This document shows, in pieces, positions 45,320 to 58,929 of a stretch of DNA of 64,000 nt. The position numbers were made by a program, and so were the translations under genes. The notes under the pieces are model-generated. The model searched no databases and was not told the DNA's origin. It saw only the letters and a list, made by a program, of their open reading frames with translations. Source of the stretch: Lingula anatina (lineage: Eukaryota > Brachiopoda > Lingulata > Lingulida > Lingulidae); contig NW_019775604.1 in assembly GCF_001039355.2 (NCBI RefSeq), positions 98,306 to 162,305 of the forward strand, read 5' to 3'. The first letter of the stretch is position 1. The number at the start of each line of letters is the position of its first letter.

Positions 45320-48300
45320 AACGACAAAGATAAAAGAAAAAGACCGTCATGCCGTCATGATGGTGCTGGGCGAAACACGCTGCCTTTGTCTTGTCCATTG
45401 CTTGTTTAATGCCCCAACCAAGCACGGTCAAGATATCTAAAAGGTGTGTAATTGACCAGCTGCTATTATTTTCACACTGACCAACGCTTGACCAGATAAC
45501 CCTCACAGATAACCACGGCGACGGTTACGCTAGAAGATGGTACAGTTATTGTCGTTGTTTTCTAACGGTTTCGTAATAACGAAGGCCGCAGCTTTCACTT
45601 TATATCAAGCTGTCCGTGTTACATAAGAAAAATAAAGGTGGTGTGGAAACAGCTGTGAGTGTACATTGTACCTATCATGCACAGTTTTTCTCTTCATCAG
45701 CGTGTTTTTCTTTTGCTTTGTAATCAGTTATTATATACATCGTGGGTATTAGTAAATGCATAGAGCTACATGTAGACCCACACCTATTTAAATGTTTTGA
45801 AAAAAAAAAACACCAACATTTACCCCGGCATACACTGGAAATCGGATATGTTCAAACGTGACCAATACACCAATAAAAATATGTTTGAAAATACATGAAT
45901 AAATAAGAAAATAACGGACTGGTCTTTATGCATATGTTGTGGAAGTGGTCATTTCCGGTGAAGTGTATATATCTTACCTCTCTAAGCCGATTCGTGGGAA
46001 TTTTGTTCCGTGGTAAATGTAATTGTGCCGTGCGCTGAGGCCCTCAGAGCTTGTACAAAGATCCTTTTAAAGTGAAGAGCATGTGTACCCTAACCTACAA
46101 ATGTATTGTTCATGGAACTTGAAGTGAAAAATATAAGCCTTAAATTTCTCCTACACGTCATCGATATCGTTAAGTATAGTGGAAAGAGTTAAATTGCAAA
46201 CATCAGCTGAGATAATTGTAGAAGACCTCGGCGGCACTCATATACTGTAGACTACTTTAGCTGTGTGTCATGTTAGCTGCGCACATGTTCCTTGATTGCC
46301 ACGTTAAATTTAAACTGAAAGGAATTAATCATTAATTCTTGATTATGCCATTCATAGTTGAAGCTAATCAAATAACGAGGCTTGATACAAGCAAACTTTA
46401 TTCATTATTCAGTTTACAATTAATGGCTTTGAAAATATTGGCAATTAATGCAAGTTTTAACAGTAAGGTGTAGTTAATCAAGTTACGTTGGGCAATATAT
46501 TATCACTACTTTTATTTTAGTAGAAAAAAAGAACATAAACAGATATCAAACAATTTGATCCAAATTTTCAGATGCAAGAAAATACCTGTATACATGCACT
46601 GTTTATACGCAATAGTTATTTCCATTCCATTCCGGCACTGAATAGTCGCCATAAATAACGTTTAGAAATTATAATAATGATCAAGAAAAATACATATGGC
46701 AAACTGCGGCAAGTCATGCAATTTCCTTGTCGCATAAGTGTCGCGGCGAATGATATTCCACTTAGCAAAACCTTAAGAATGTACCGGCAGTCCAAATCTT
46801 TAATCAAAGTGTTAAGCCTGTCCTGAAATAATCGAACCCCGTTATCTACGTGGTGTAATGATACAACTCGATCGCGTGTTGTGAAATGGCAACGACGGAA
46901 TATACATGGGAAACATGGTTTTTCAGATTAAAAAATAGTTTGTTAAAATTATACGCCGATCGCGAGCGTCATCCCTGTTCTCCTCGTGCTACAGTGGATT
47001 TCGGAGCAAGTTGCCCTGTTTCTGATTTCAGCGAGTAGCTTTCGTCATCTCAGACACTTCCTAGCTGAGTTATGCCATAATTAAATCAGAGACAGAAAAA
47101 GAGCTCTACGTGAAATTCCAAATTTTAAACCGCTTATCATATACATCAAGCAAAACTGATCTTTGGATCACTGAAAGACCGATCACGTACCTTTCTTATT
47201 TTTTAACTTGCATTGTTATATATGTTTTATTTTCATGCTTCATGTTAGCTAATGCTTCAAGTTATTATTATTGTTATAATTAGTTATTCAATTTTTTCGT
47301 GATCGGTAATTTTTTCTTTTCATGTTATTAAGTTGTGTTATGTTATTCCAAAATTTACAAGGCTGGATGCTAAGGTTAATGGTATACAAAAGGTTAGCTG
47401 GATTCATTAGCTGCTAAATCCATGCATCAAAATGCATCTGTTCATTTTATTGTACTTGATTCTGGTTCGCGATGGGTAAATTGTAGATCTATCCAAATTA
47501 AAGCGTGTTGAACAATGAATGCACTTATAGACAAAATCATTTCAATTCAAATATAGAAGATGGCTGTAGATAAGCATCATGTCAACGCATTTTATAAATT
47601 CGTTGTTCCCGTAAATCTTGTTCACTGTTGCCATAGACCTTTCGTAATTGTTTCCGTTGCATTTGTAATTTACAATTGACTAATTATTCATGTTGTACAG
47701 GAGTAAGTATTGGAATTTATTGTGTTTTTAATATCTTCTTATTGGGATTTATGAAGCTACGAGCATGTATGCCCAAAATGTGTGGACGTATTTTGCCTGT
47801 ACAGATTTAGCACGTACGTGCTTACCGCGCGTCAAATTTATTTTCAATATACCCTATCATATTTCTTTTACTTCAAAGGCTTTAGACAAAGAGTAAGTTT
47901 TTATGGTGCAAACGGACATATCAAAATTTGTCAACATATTTAGTAAGAGAACAAGTCGAAAAAAAATAAAGTAACATTTTGGATGCTATCTTTCAATTAT
48001 TAGATTGATTTATGGATGTAAGGCCGAAATGGTGCAAGCGACAATACGGACTTTATTTACGGACTTTACTTTGAACTTTATTTGCAGATATCTAGAAGAG
48101 AAAGAGGAAAACAGTAGTTTTCCTATGATAGCCGTTAAGATTTGTTCCTATTATATATGATTTAACACTCCATTATGGGATAGAAAACTTCTCACATAAT
48201 AAGAAAAACAATGATTCCTTTAAATATATTTAATATCAGATTACATCAATCAACGTATTTTAAAAAGGAAAAGGGAAACAAAGATAAATAACAAACTTCA

Positions 48301-49759
48301 ATAAAATATTAACCAAAGACAAAGTGCGGCAATATTCGTCGCTAGGCAAACGAATTCATTAATCAGAGAAAAAAAAATTACTATTAATTGTACAGGATAC
48401 CTGTTTTGAACACGAAATACAATGTGTCTGCAGATTAGTACAGTTAGGCCAATTTACATCCGGTATATCAGTTACAATAATGATCCTTTGTATTTCTAAT
48501 GAAGAGAAGTAGACTAACGAGCAAATCCCCTAAATCATGCCCCTAATTAACAACTGCTAATATAACAGTTGTTAATTGTGAAGTGACTGGTAGTGCAAAT
48601 TATTCCATTCTAATACATAATGAATATATGGAAAAATAGAGAGCCAGTTAATGTAAATAAAACATAGATTTACAACTCCACAAATTTATCATTAACGATT
48701 GATCAATTTAAATATGAAATATATGAATGGATTATAATCACCGAATACAGAACCAGGCACGACTTAAATGTCCTTGAAAATTAGTGCAATTGTTGCAATA
48801 TGTTCATAGACCACCGTATATATACATCCCCTTTTGTCAAACCATATCAACATTGGTGTTCATGCAGAAAACAAAACATAAATAGTTATATTAATAACAC
48901 ACCCACTTTGGCAACTAATATACAACGATTGATAACATACTTAAATATCTAATATAAAACTGATCACAATAACAAATCATGCTTGTTGGAGAGGGTTCTT
49001 GTTGTTTGAGTGCTAGGTACTTGTATAACATCATACGTATCACGTGTATTTATACTATTTATCTGCGTGAGCACGCACGTTGCCACGCATGTGTGTTGAG
49101 AACGAATGTTGCACACAGGAAAAGCATCAGTTAAAAAGAGATCTAAATAATGATTGTTCAATAATAACGCCTCATTTAGCTTATTAGTCCCAGTGCATTA
49201 AATGTACTGAAATAGTGAAAACAGCCAACCCAATAGCCAGAAATACGCCTTTTACTGGAATCAAATGGCAACACTATGCACAGTTTACCTTAAACCTATG
49301 TACAAGGATTTCAAATATTTTTTATAGAAATGTTCAGTTTAATACTTTATGATACACTTGTAGATTGACAGCTATTTAAAATAATTGAAGTATAATAATG
49401 TTCTTTACATGGTTATAAAGTTAAAGTTACACTGCGAAATATTATACTGTACACCTCGGCCGATTCGAATAAATAATATATATCAGAATATATCTGTACA
49501 CATATATGGTAACACGGGCTATTTGGCATGCTGTATATGGCATTCAATAGTATTCCTAAACCTGATTAACACGAGTGTAAATTACAATGACAATGTCGGC
49601 GCTTTACCTTATGTCCATTAGTATAGAAATTGTCTCTGAAACAAAACAATCAAATTCATCCCTGCTCACACGACAAAACACATAAAATCCAATTTATGTA
49701 CACTGGCATGCATTGAATTAAACAGACTTGTGTTCGTAAGCACCGTCAAGGAGCGGTTT

Positions 49760-51163
49760 CTAATTGGCCGCCATTGACGCCAAAGAGCGCTGCAGCGGTT
49801 CGCTTCCTAGGGCGATTTGGCAACGTTTCCAGTGCACACTCAACTCTACTTGGCTCTGAAACACTCTTTGGCAGCTCTGACATTTATATGGGGTTGAAAA
49901 CAGGCGGCGAGGCGACCCCCCGGGCGCTGTCAACGAGTTGGTAGTAGCAACGGCAGTGCCTGTTTCTTTAACGTCCATAGGCGCCTCCTCTTGTTCCGTT
50001 TTAGTGTTTATCAGTGCAACCTCTCCTGCTTTTGTAGCCTTGACCTTCTCCGCACTTTGACCATTTGGCATGGCCTCCTTGACGTCCGGATCACTCAGCT
50101 CTTCTTTGATTAGAACTCCAATTCTGGAGTAATCTGGTGTGACGTCATCCCGGCAACAGCTTTCGCCATTTCCGCATTTCTTATTTTCGGCAGAATGCGT
50201 ACAGGTGATGCGGTCTGTGAACAGGGATTTCTTGTAACGATACTTCTTATGTGGATAATCGCCCTGTTTCGTGCGCCTTACCGGGAAGTCGTCGTCATCG
50301 CACACATCGATATAGTCAGTGTCACTATCATCGGAGGAGAAAGCCTCAGACGAGAGAGCCGAGCCTCCAGACATTGAGTGTGAAAGACGACCATTACTGC
50401 TTTGTCCTTCCTCCTCGTGTTCCATATCGTATGGCTCGTCATGCATGTCTGATGACGTCACAATGTCCATGTGATCATTAGATCCCACGTCAATGTCGGA
50501 TTCAGTTGAAGATTGCTTCTGAATAATGGGTGAGCTTTGTTCGCTGGGTGTTTCAGAATGACGCTTCTTGTGGCGTTCGAGGTTACTTTTATGGCTGGTG
50601 GCGTACCCGCAAACGGAGCACACGAAATCTTTACGCCCGCTGTGGACGCTTACGTGACGCTTTAATAACGCTTTTCGGCAAAAACTCCGCCCGCAGATAC
50701 GGCAGTTGTAGCCATCGCGATGGCACGTGACGACATGATGACGTAACATAGCTTTATTTGGAAATATGATGTCACAACACTCGAGAAGCTTTGTGCATGA
50801 CTGGTGCATGGTTATGATGTGACGCTTCAAATTGTTTTTTCTGTCCGTTATGTAATGGCATTGATGACAACGGAACATCTTCTTGTCCAACAACGGAGAC
50901 CGAATCTCCTCCCATGGTAACGGGGCGCTGAGTAGGTTCGGTTGCTGATCACGAAACATGAAGCGATCGTGCTGACTTCTGGCGGCGTGCAGGAAGTGAT
51001 CCAGCGGATTGAAGAAGTAATGGGTCGTCATGGCCGGGGGGAGCACGGGGAAAGGTGGCATAGCGGGCATGTCGACGCCAGCGTGCGCTGCCTGGAGCAT
51101 ACGGTGTTTGGCGGCCAGTAACATCTCGGGCGAGAAGTAAAATGTTTTCATAGCCATTGTCAT
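49760..51163 (-). CDS. C2H2 zinc-finger protein, 467 residues
   Basis: One coding exon. An acceptor (TTTTTAATTCCAG) lies just upstream of the first ATG (51161-51163), and the proposed 5' exon adds an in-frame TAA, so this Met is the likely start. The N-terminus (MTMAMKTFYFSPEMLLAAKH) is hydrophobic and Met/Pro-rich. Fingers: 1 at 99-120, a degenerate 2 at about 129-148, 3 at 154-174, 4 at 182-202, and an isolated C-terminal CxxC...HxxxC at 428-448. Between 205 and 425 it is Ser/Asp/Glu-rich with a sumoylation-type IKEE. Finger 2 has adjacent Cys-Cys (LLECCDIIF) instead of CxxC and probably cannot bind zinc normally. It is likely a nuclear regulator; no orthologue was recognised. Confidence 0.9.
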   Translation of the reverse strand: MTMAMKTFYFSPEMLLAAKHRMLQAAHAGVDMPAMPPFPVLPPAMTTHYFFNPLDHFLHAARSQHDRFMFRDQQPNLLSAPLPWEEIRSPLLDKKMFRCHQCHYITDRKNNLKRHIITMHQSCTKLLECCDIIFPNKAMLRHHVVTCHRDGYNCRICGRSFCRKALLKRHVSVHSGRKDFVCSVCGYATSHKSNLERHKKRHSETPSEQSSPIIQKQSSTESDIDVGSNDHMDIVTSSDMHDEPYDMEHEEEGQSSNGRLSHSMSGGSALSSEAFSSDDSDTDYIDVCDDDDFPVRRTKQGDYPHKKYRYKKSLFTDRITCTHSAENKKCGNGESCCRDDVTPDYSRIGVLIKEELSDPDVKEAMPNGQSAEKVKATKAGEVALINTKTEQEEAPMDVKETGTAVATTNSLTAPGGSPRRLFSTPYKCQSCQRVFQSQVELSVHWKRCQIALGSEPLQRSLASMAAN

Positions 51164-53260
51164 TGGTATGTGGTCTGGAATTAAAAAGAAAAGAATTATA
51201 CAATAAACAAAAGAAAAAATGCAAAATAAATAAATAAATAAATAAACACGCCAGTATAACCTGAAATATAGAATACAAATTATTATTAGTAATGTAGGCC
51301 ACTGGAGATCGGCTGTAATATTAGAAAAACAATAGTGGTTTGAAGACGAATAACATTTGGGATGGTGGGTGAAGAATTCAAATAAATGACGGCTAGAATA
51401 ATACAAAAAAAAAAAAAAAAACATATATTCTGTCGCATTGAATGGGCACTCTCATGCATTTGTTAGGGCAGTTCGTATGGAATAATAATAAAATTAAACA
51501 ACAACAACAACAACAATAATAATAATAATAATAATAATAATTAAAACGCACACAGATGTAAATGAATTCACCTACTCAATGACCGAAAAAAGGAGTATCA
51601 TGATACGATAGCATCTACACGCACATAAAATTCTTGTTCTTCACTATGGAATCGCACCAAAATCTGCTTAGCGCCCAACCACAATAATAAACAGTTTTTT
51701 TTCTTTATAACCACCAATCCGTTTATCACATATGCCACAAGAATGGGTATAACTATTTCTAAAATCCCGTTTGATTCCAATGTGTGGAAGTTTCAGGGTA
51801 AAGGGTGTGGAAATATTAACAATAGCAATATAAGAAGGGTGTTGGTGCACAGTGTATCTTTGAAGTCAAATCTTATTTCGCCATGCCAACTGAAAAGAGG
51901 TACACCAGTACACATGCACTATGCACTAGTTCTTTTCTGACATGAGCGCTAACAATGCTGTCAATATTTTAAATAAGCTTCCAGTAAAAAAAAGTTCACC
52001 ATCTGTGTTCTATTCACATACAGCAGTACCTTCAAACGAACAGTTTGGCAACACATACTGGAGTGGAAACAGCCCTGATTTTAATTGTTTTTTTTTAAGA
52101 AACTTTATTGTATTAAAGCAGCATATTTTACACGAATGCATAAGTCATGGCTTCATACATGTTTGTATAAGAAACACTTTGCGTTTTTGAGAGGCAATGC
52201 CTGAGAAATGCCCTGTTAATGATTTTGCTATTTTTAAAATCTGAATTTGTATTTTTTTTATAAAAGATTTCATCGACGTGCAGAATATGCTGTGGTGCAC
52301 GCTTCATTTTGGCGCAGGGGTAGGGTCAAGTTTAATGTTTCCTTTAATATGTTAAATATACCCATTTCTTAAATTATACTTACACTGTCTTCTCAAAAAG
52401 CGCGTAAAGCATATTAGTTTTTAATTTTTCTGTGCTATTCAAATGCTTCTCAAAGAAAAATTAAATTAAATTAAGATACGGATCAACCAGAAATAATATA
52501 TTGAACGTTCAGAGTGTTTATCCTGAATGGTAAAATTTGTCATAAATGAAATACTTTAAAACCTCAGGCCCATTTTAAAAAGAACATCAATCTACTGCAC
52601 ATACATACAAGTGGGAACAAAGAATAAAGTTAAAAAGTCTATATATTAGATTATTTATCAAAGATGCATAATGAGCAGCAAAGAAAATGAATAGACCATC
52701 ATGTGATTTTAAAGGTAATCAGTTTAAAATATTTGAACAGAGATCTTACCTCTGTAATATAAATGTCCCAATCGTGGCTATATTCCTTGTGCTGATACAT
52801 TTGCAAATTGTCTTATTGAGTTGAGTATTATATTTAATGAATATTTTATGGCTTTTGATATCGAAGGTATTTGATGGGGGATGGAGGTTTTTCAAAGACG
52901 ACTGTGGGATTGAACAGTCTGCCTGTCGAAACGGTACAAATAAACATACGGGTTTGCTGACTGAAAACCCCGATTATCAATAAAAGAAGAAGATGAAAGG
53001 AGGATATAAAAATAATTATTTTCAAAAGACCGTCCGCCTTATGTGAACTTCTTTTAATGTGAGCATAATCTTTCTTTTTGTCAGTAGTCGTTCGTGCCTT
53101 TATCTACTTTGCCTCGTTTTTTTTTTGTTAGGGCAATTCGAATTATTTGTTTTTATCGGCTACTTAGATAATCACGGGGATGTTTAAGTAAAAAAAAAAA
53201 AGGAACTGAATATTTATCATTGTTTTAAATCTGTGAAATTGAAAAGAACAATATACTCAC

Positions 53261-53420
53261 CGAATACGCGATATCTTTACTTAGCTAAAACGTCGTTGTC
53301 GATCAACTGTCAACGGGGAGAAGTAGATAAGCTAACCTGTTGCTCTGCAAACCTCTTCAATTCGTTTTCGGAGTAGTCACCTATCAGAAATCGGCTGCTT
53401 AACAAGAGGGAATCCAACTA
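53261..53420 (-). other. Probable non-coding 5' exon of the 467-residue zinc-finger gene
   Basis: A strong donor, TTCG|GTGAGTAT, ends an exon at 53261 on the same strand. Joined to the acceptor upstream of 51163 it gives an in-frame TAA before the ATG, so it would be untranslated. The 5' limit is not defined; the end given is nominal. 51164-55115 otherwise shows only microsatellites (about 51490-51541 and 54813-54852). Confidence 0.4.
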
Positions 53421-54813
53421 GACTTTTACTGCCTGTTTTCTGAGATAATTAACTCTACACCGAGGTTTTATATGCTAATGACATCCTTTCAAGAACGTTG
53501 TTCAATTATCGCCTTTCACCTCAGAAGAGGGAAATATCGCAGCACATGTCACTCGTACACGTGCGCTACCTGGAACAATATTGTTGCGTAGTTTATGCAT
53601 CCGAAGTTCACTTTATGTAAATTTCTTTTTTTCTTATTCAGAAGTTTGAATTCTGTCCAAACACAGATTTCATTTTAACGTTTTTCGTTTTAAAAAAATT
53701 GTCACTTATGTCATACGTGCAACGACTCTGTCGACGAGAGGGTGGCAATTATGGTTGTAAACTTAGTTCACCCGAAACCTCCTCGACTGTTTAAGACCCT
53801 CAAAAGAAATTTTGTCCCTGGAATAAACGGACTTGGTGAGCTGCACTGGAGGTTTCTAACCTGTGCGATCGTAAAATCCCATCTGTAGCACACGCTGATG
53901 TGAATCCTCTCTTTATATCTGTCAAGACCTTCACTCGATTTTCATCAATTTCATTCGTCTTTAGGTCGTCCTGTTTACTACATAACTTGAATTAAAACTT
54001 TGCACTGTCAGTAGTGGTAATCAAGCCCTAAAATGAAGACGTCCTCGTAGTATTGTCTATCTTGTCCTCTCTCAAAACGATCAAGTGTGCTTTGTGAATC
54101 ACGATGAGGTCTAGTTTATACGTGCCTTTCCACGCGTGATGTACTCACCAAGTCACATTTAGATTAGGGTAAACTCACCTCGCCTCTCTTGCCTAAATCT
54201 ACCTGTTAGCGCTACCCTCGTCATGAGCCGTCATCACTCCTCACGCCTCTTTACAAGATACCGATCAAAGAAAGGCGCAGACACAAAGATGCGCGCCACT
54301 AAGACCCTAAGTGACTCCGTTCCGGTCTGTTGTCTCCCAGTCTTTTCTTTATACCCTCCTCGCCTCATTTCCGTAGTGATTTATCAGTTTTCCGGACACT
54401 TAGTCTTTATTTTACAGAGGGCTGTATCTGATCGCATCACCTTCCAAAGCTCCGTGCCAACTACTGTATTTACTGCTGGCGTGATTTATTTGGTCTTTTA
54501 GTTACTTTTTCCCTGATACGCTATTGCAAAGGAAGGGTGGCCACGAGATAAGAGAGAGAAAAAACCAAAACAGTGGAAACAAGACAAAGGCTGAGCGTAA
54601 ATTAGGTCCTACTGTGGGTTTTACACCTCACTTTTCATAAAGACTAGTAATTTTGTTCTTAAAATAAACTTACAGTAAGATACATTTTTATAGCTGCTTT
54701 TAGTATGTGTAAAACAAGCGCGTGTTTATGAGCATTTGTTTATGAATGAGCGTGTGCATGTCCACGGGATTGCATTTGCTCTCACACACTCACTTGTGCT
54801 TAGGATGGGTGAA

Positions 54814-54855
<42 letters not shown>

Positions 54856-55115
54856 TGCTGATTCAAAAATAAATGAAAGATAGTCAGAGAGATAGAGTAA
54901 AGGAAAGAATATATGCAGTAAAGAATTAATAATAAGAAATGATTTAATCAAGAATGATATTGCCCTTCCCCCGCGCTCAACAAGAGTTCAAAGAGTTCAA
55001 AATAGCACAATGATCAAAATGAAGATATGAATAGGGTGACAACTATGAACCGATTTCTAACCGCCTGTGACAGTGGCGCACTTCCCAGCCAAATGAAGTT
55101 GTCATTTGTCCGCTG

Positions 55116-55291
55116 CAGGCCCGTAGCCAGGGGGGGGGGGGGGGGGGTTCGGGGGGTTCGAAAGAACCACCTTTTTTGCTGGGAAAAGGTCCACTCTGGG
55201 TAAAATTTGACCCTTGAGGATTTTATGGTAAAAGGTCCACTTTTTCAGAAAACGAACCCCCCCCCCTCTGAAATTGCTGGCTACGGGCCTG
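55116..55291. mobile_element. MITE with CAGGCCCGTAGCCAG termini, full length
   Basis: Exact 15-bp inverted repeats lie at 55116-55130 and 55277-55291, flanked on both sides by CGCTG as a possible 5-bp target duplication. The interior has a poly-G run and TTCGAAAGAACC. The duplicated contig at 58930 begins inside this element. Confidence 0.8.
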
Positions 55292-56651
55292 CGCTGCGTA
55301 TGCCCACATATGCATTATCACAAAACATAAGACATATTCGGCAGAATTCATAAATACCATTAAAACCATGGTAGTATAACAGTAATACTCCCATGTTTAA
55401 ACATATCTATGTTTTATTTTCATTTTTAAGAGTTAATGGCAATATGTTGAGCTCAAAATTCAACACATAATTAACAGCACGTTTAAACCTAATTGCGTAA
55501 GGGATTGTCACAAACACGTGGCAAAGTGAACGACTTAATTACAACAGTTGACATTACGTGAACTTTGGCTAATGGGGACAACTTTGGAACCCTGCATAGT
55601 ATCCGCTTTTCTCTGAAGTCAACGAGCAAAATTTTAATTGCATTGGGTGGAATGTACATGAAAGGGTCCCATTGGGGAATTTCGTTGTCCGTGAAAGTCA
55701 CTTTTTGTTTCCCCGAGATGCATGAAACGTTCATTTTATTTAGCGTTATTAGTGAAGCACTCCATTCTCGTGACTCTTGAATGCGGCCTTTCATTCTACG
55801 CCCTTCGTGAAACCAAGTCATTAAACCTTGTGATTCGTGATTTTCAGGATTTTTGACGAGCATTATCAGTGAGATATGAACAAAGTTGTATCAACTGTAA
55901 TTTGTGAATTAATGATATTATTTCCCGTGAATTGTTATTATTATCTCCCCTACCCCCATTGGGTCTCTCATCCAACTTCTATAGAATAGCAATAACCTAC
56001 ATCGCTTGATGTCTTCAAGTTGAAATACATATTTTTTTTCTTTATATCAGTAAGATTTTACAACAAGTGATACTTTTTTTATTAAATTTGGAATCAAAAG
56101 AAAATAATGGGTGCCAACAATATGCTTATTAATTTGTATATGGCGGTGCACTATTTAAGATGAAATCATAAGTGGCGACAAGTTTTAGACTCATTACTTT
56201 TACATGTAGGCAAAATGACACTTGTAACACGATTTTTTCATGTTAAGTGACATTTTAGAGAGACAAAATGAAAAAAATCTATCTTCATGTTATTCATCTA
56301 CAATTTTTCAGCATGTATCAAGCCCCTGCACGTCTAACGTCTTAAAATCATAGACGTCACCTTTCTTGATTGCAATTTAAACCTTCCGCCATTTAAGATT
56401 GGACATGAAATCAGTGGTTTCGGTTTATAAATGAGTATATTGGACTTTGAAATCCGTATATCTATCAAGTTTAATTCCACCTACACGACCAATTTGCCCT
56501 TTCAGTGATCTTTTGACCGATCCCCATGAAAATTCAAACAATACCAGTATACAAATACGCTTACTTAACAGAACACTCACTATGGCATTCCAATCATGGT
56601 AGAGGCTTTAGGTGCTGTTTGTTTGATAGTAGTAACGAAAATAATAAAAAC

Positions 56652-56692
<41 letters not shown>

Positions 56693-58896
56693 ATAGCTCG
56701 AGGTAGAACGCCTTGACATTCCTCATTTTAATAGACCGTTTATACCGTATACTTGTATATCCCGGAGGTTTACAATAATCTAATATTCGACATTTACATG
56801 GTACATGTAGTACTTTCCAGATACCCTTTCGTAATACGCACATGGCTGAATAGTTGAATATATAAATGAATACACAGATGATAATATTTAGTTAAATAAA
56901 AATAAAAAAGATTAGAAAAAATGTTTAAGACACGCCCATACTTATTTCCGGGTGGCATACAATGATGAAATGCTGAATACATGTACTGACCAACATTGAT
57001 GGCAATACTTTATAAAATTCTTTCTGTCACACATAAAAAGTATACAGAAAAACGAGTGAATGAAGACAAAGATGGGCACATAAACGAATAATTAATCGGA
57101 TAGTTCATAAAATGATCAAATAGTAGATCAAAATAAATCAACACTTTCAAAGTTCCAGTTATTAACCCGGTCGTTTCCATACCCAGCACACTGGAAACAA
57201 TCACCGAAACTTAAATGTCAAACGTTTAAATTAGTCGGTTACTGCAATATTTTCTTCAGGGTCATGTTTTAAAAACCTGTACACTGACAAAATCCGTATA
57301 TAAAGTTTAAATTCTTAAACAAGTTGGAAATCACCACCAACGTGGCCTGCTTTGTGTTTACGACCAGTCCGTTATGATAAGGGCTAACTAAATGCGTGAA
57401 TATACGCTACTCAGAATCATAAATTTTAAGACCACCACACCACACATGCCGGTAGATATAGTTTCACGTCTGTTGATTCCTTTTTGCATCGAAAACTAAA
57501 CAAATCTGATCGACAAACATGCGTGTATCTCTATTAAAGAACGTTTTTTATTTGTCTATTGTCGATCCAGACGAGCGCCGTTGTGTCTGAAACTCTTCCC
57601 AACTGTCCCCCATATTCTGTTCTACTATAAGTCATGGTCTTGTTAAGTGTTATCGGTTACATTCACAGCGGCGCGAAGTCGAGAGTGAGAACTTAAGATA
57701 TACGATTTAATTGCGCGAAACGGCTTTCTATTTAGTAGCCGAGACTATTAGTCTGCTCGTTCCCTCACGGAGGACTGTAAATGAAAGAGAAAAAACTGCT
57801 ACTGAAGCATGTGGACACAGAAAGCGAATTATGAATCTACTATAAAGGTATTATCAGCGTTGCTCGAGAAAGAAAAGGATTTGCGACTCTGTTTTTGCAA
57901 TTAGAGAAACCTTCGCCCCGAGCTACTCTAGTTGGATATTGAAATGGACATATTGAAATGAAAAGGAAAAAAAAAACGTAGAAAGATAATAGAAAAAAAT
58001 TGATATAATATACCACTTCCACCATTACCAGTATAAACGCAGAACACTGATATCAAATATAGTGATATCAAAATTATCTAAATCTCAGTCTTGTAAATAT
58101 TGAGTTTGCATGGTGTCCGTTTTTTACTTGTAACGTTCAAATTGGCATAAAAGGCAAAGATCGGTAGTTTACCATGGCGTCCTCAGCTCTGAGGATTTAC
58201 GTGAAAACTAAGTATATCTGACAGTCGATTCCTTTTGTCTCCAGACTCCAGTCTATTATTGAAAATTCATAACCGTTAGATCTAGGTAATATAATATTGT
58301 TTATAAAATCATCAATAATTGTCTTAAAAAGTCGCATTATACATGCGTTTCAATGTTTCTCACATAAACAAATTAAGAACCATAAAGAAAATATGATTTA
58401 AAATTAATTTAAAAAGTTGATATTATCACAAGTGATCCGAAAACCTAACGCCAGAAAAACAGTTATTTTAAGTTATGTGAGGATTTTTTGTGCATTTTTA
58501 CCTAGAATGCCCTGTTATCAGAGAAATAAGCCTAAGTGATTACGACATATTTGATACCCTACTGATTGGCTAGGTAAATATGAATTGACGTGAAGTACAA
58601 CAGTGCGGCGACGCTTGTACTTTTCACCATTTTTTTTATCGTGAAAAGTAATGGAATTTAATAACAGCGCTTAAATCTTCCTATGGTTTAGTGCTATTAT
58701 AAATACGCATTTTTTAAAACTCAGCTGGGCCTCATCCCGGTTGGAAAGAAATCTAGAGGCAGAAAAAGCCTCCTGTTCCAAAACCAACTAAAGAAAAACA
58801 CAGGAATGACCACACAAAGAAAAATGTGGGATGCAAAAAGGAATCGGACGCTGAAACTGGCCTTAAAGGTCGCCGAGGGTCATAACGACCATGGTT

Positions 58897-58928
<32 letters not shown>
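55170..58928. repeat. 3.7-kb block, first assembled copy
   Basis: The block is repeated from 58930 with a few per cent difference by eye. It begins just after a long G run and ends in a GA microsatellite next to a single N at 58929. It contains an A run of about 42 bases (56656-56690 region) that is only about 12 long in the other copy. No gene was recognised. Confidence 0.85.
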
Positions 58929-58929
58929 N

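Larger units (their letters stand above)
37261..49759. other. Gene-poor 12.5-kb interval
   Basis: No gene is supported between the two zinc-finger genes. The interval holds MITEs, Helitron-like copies (39365-41125), a mariner-type MITE (41682-41930), GA tracts (42492-42531, about 43451-43484, 45267-45315) and AAAT and TTA microsatellites. 45400-49700 shows no repeat structure that I recognised. The single N at 37744 sits in a repetitive CTGCAAAGGGG region and is probably a contig join. Confidence 0.5.

Noticed and set aside
55489-55863. 124-codon open frame on the minus strand
   Set aside because: The second assembled copy carries a nonsense change in the same frame (CAA to TAA near 59544-59550). 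There is no splice context or recognisable domain. It is probably chance openness of a repeat-like stretch.
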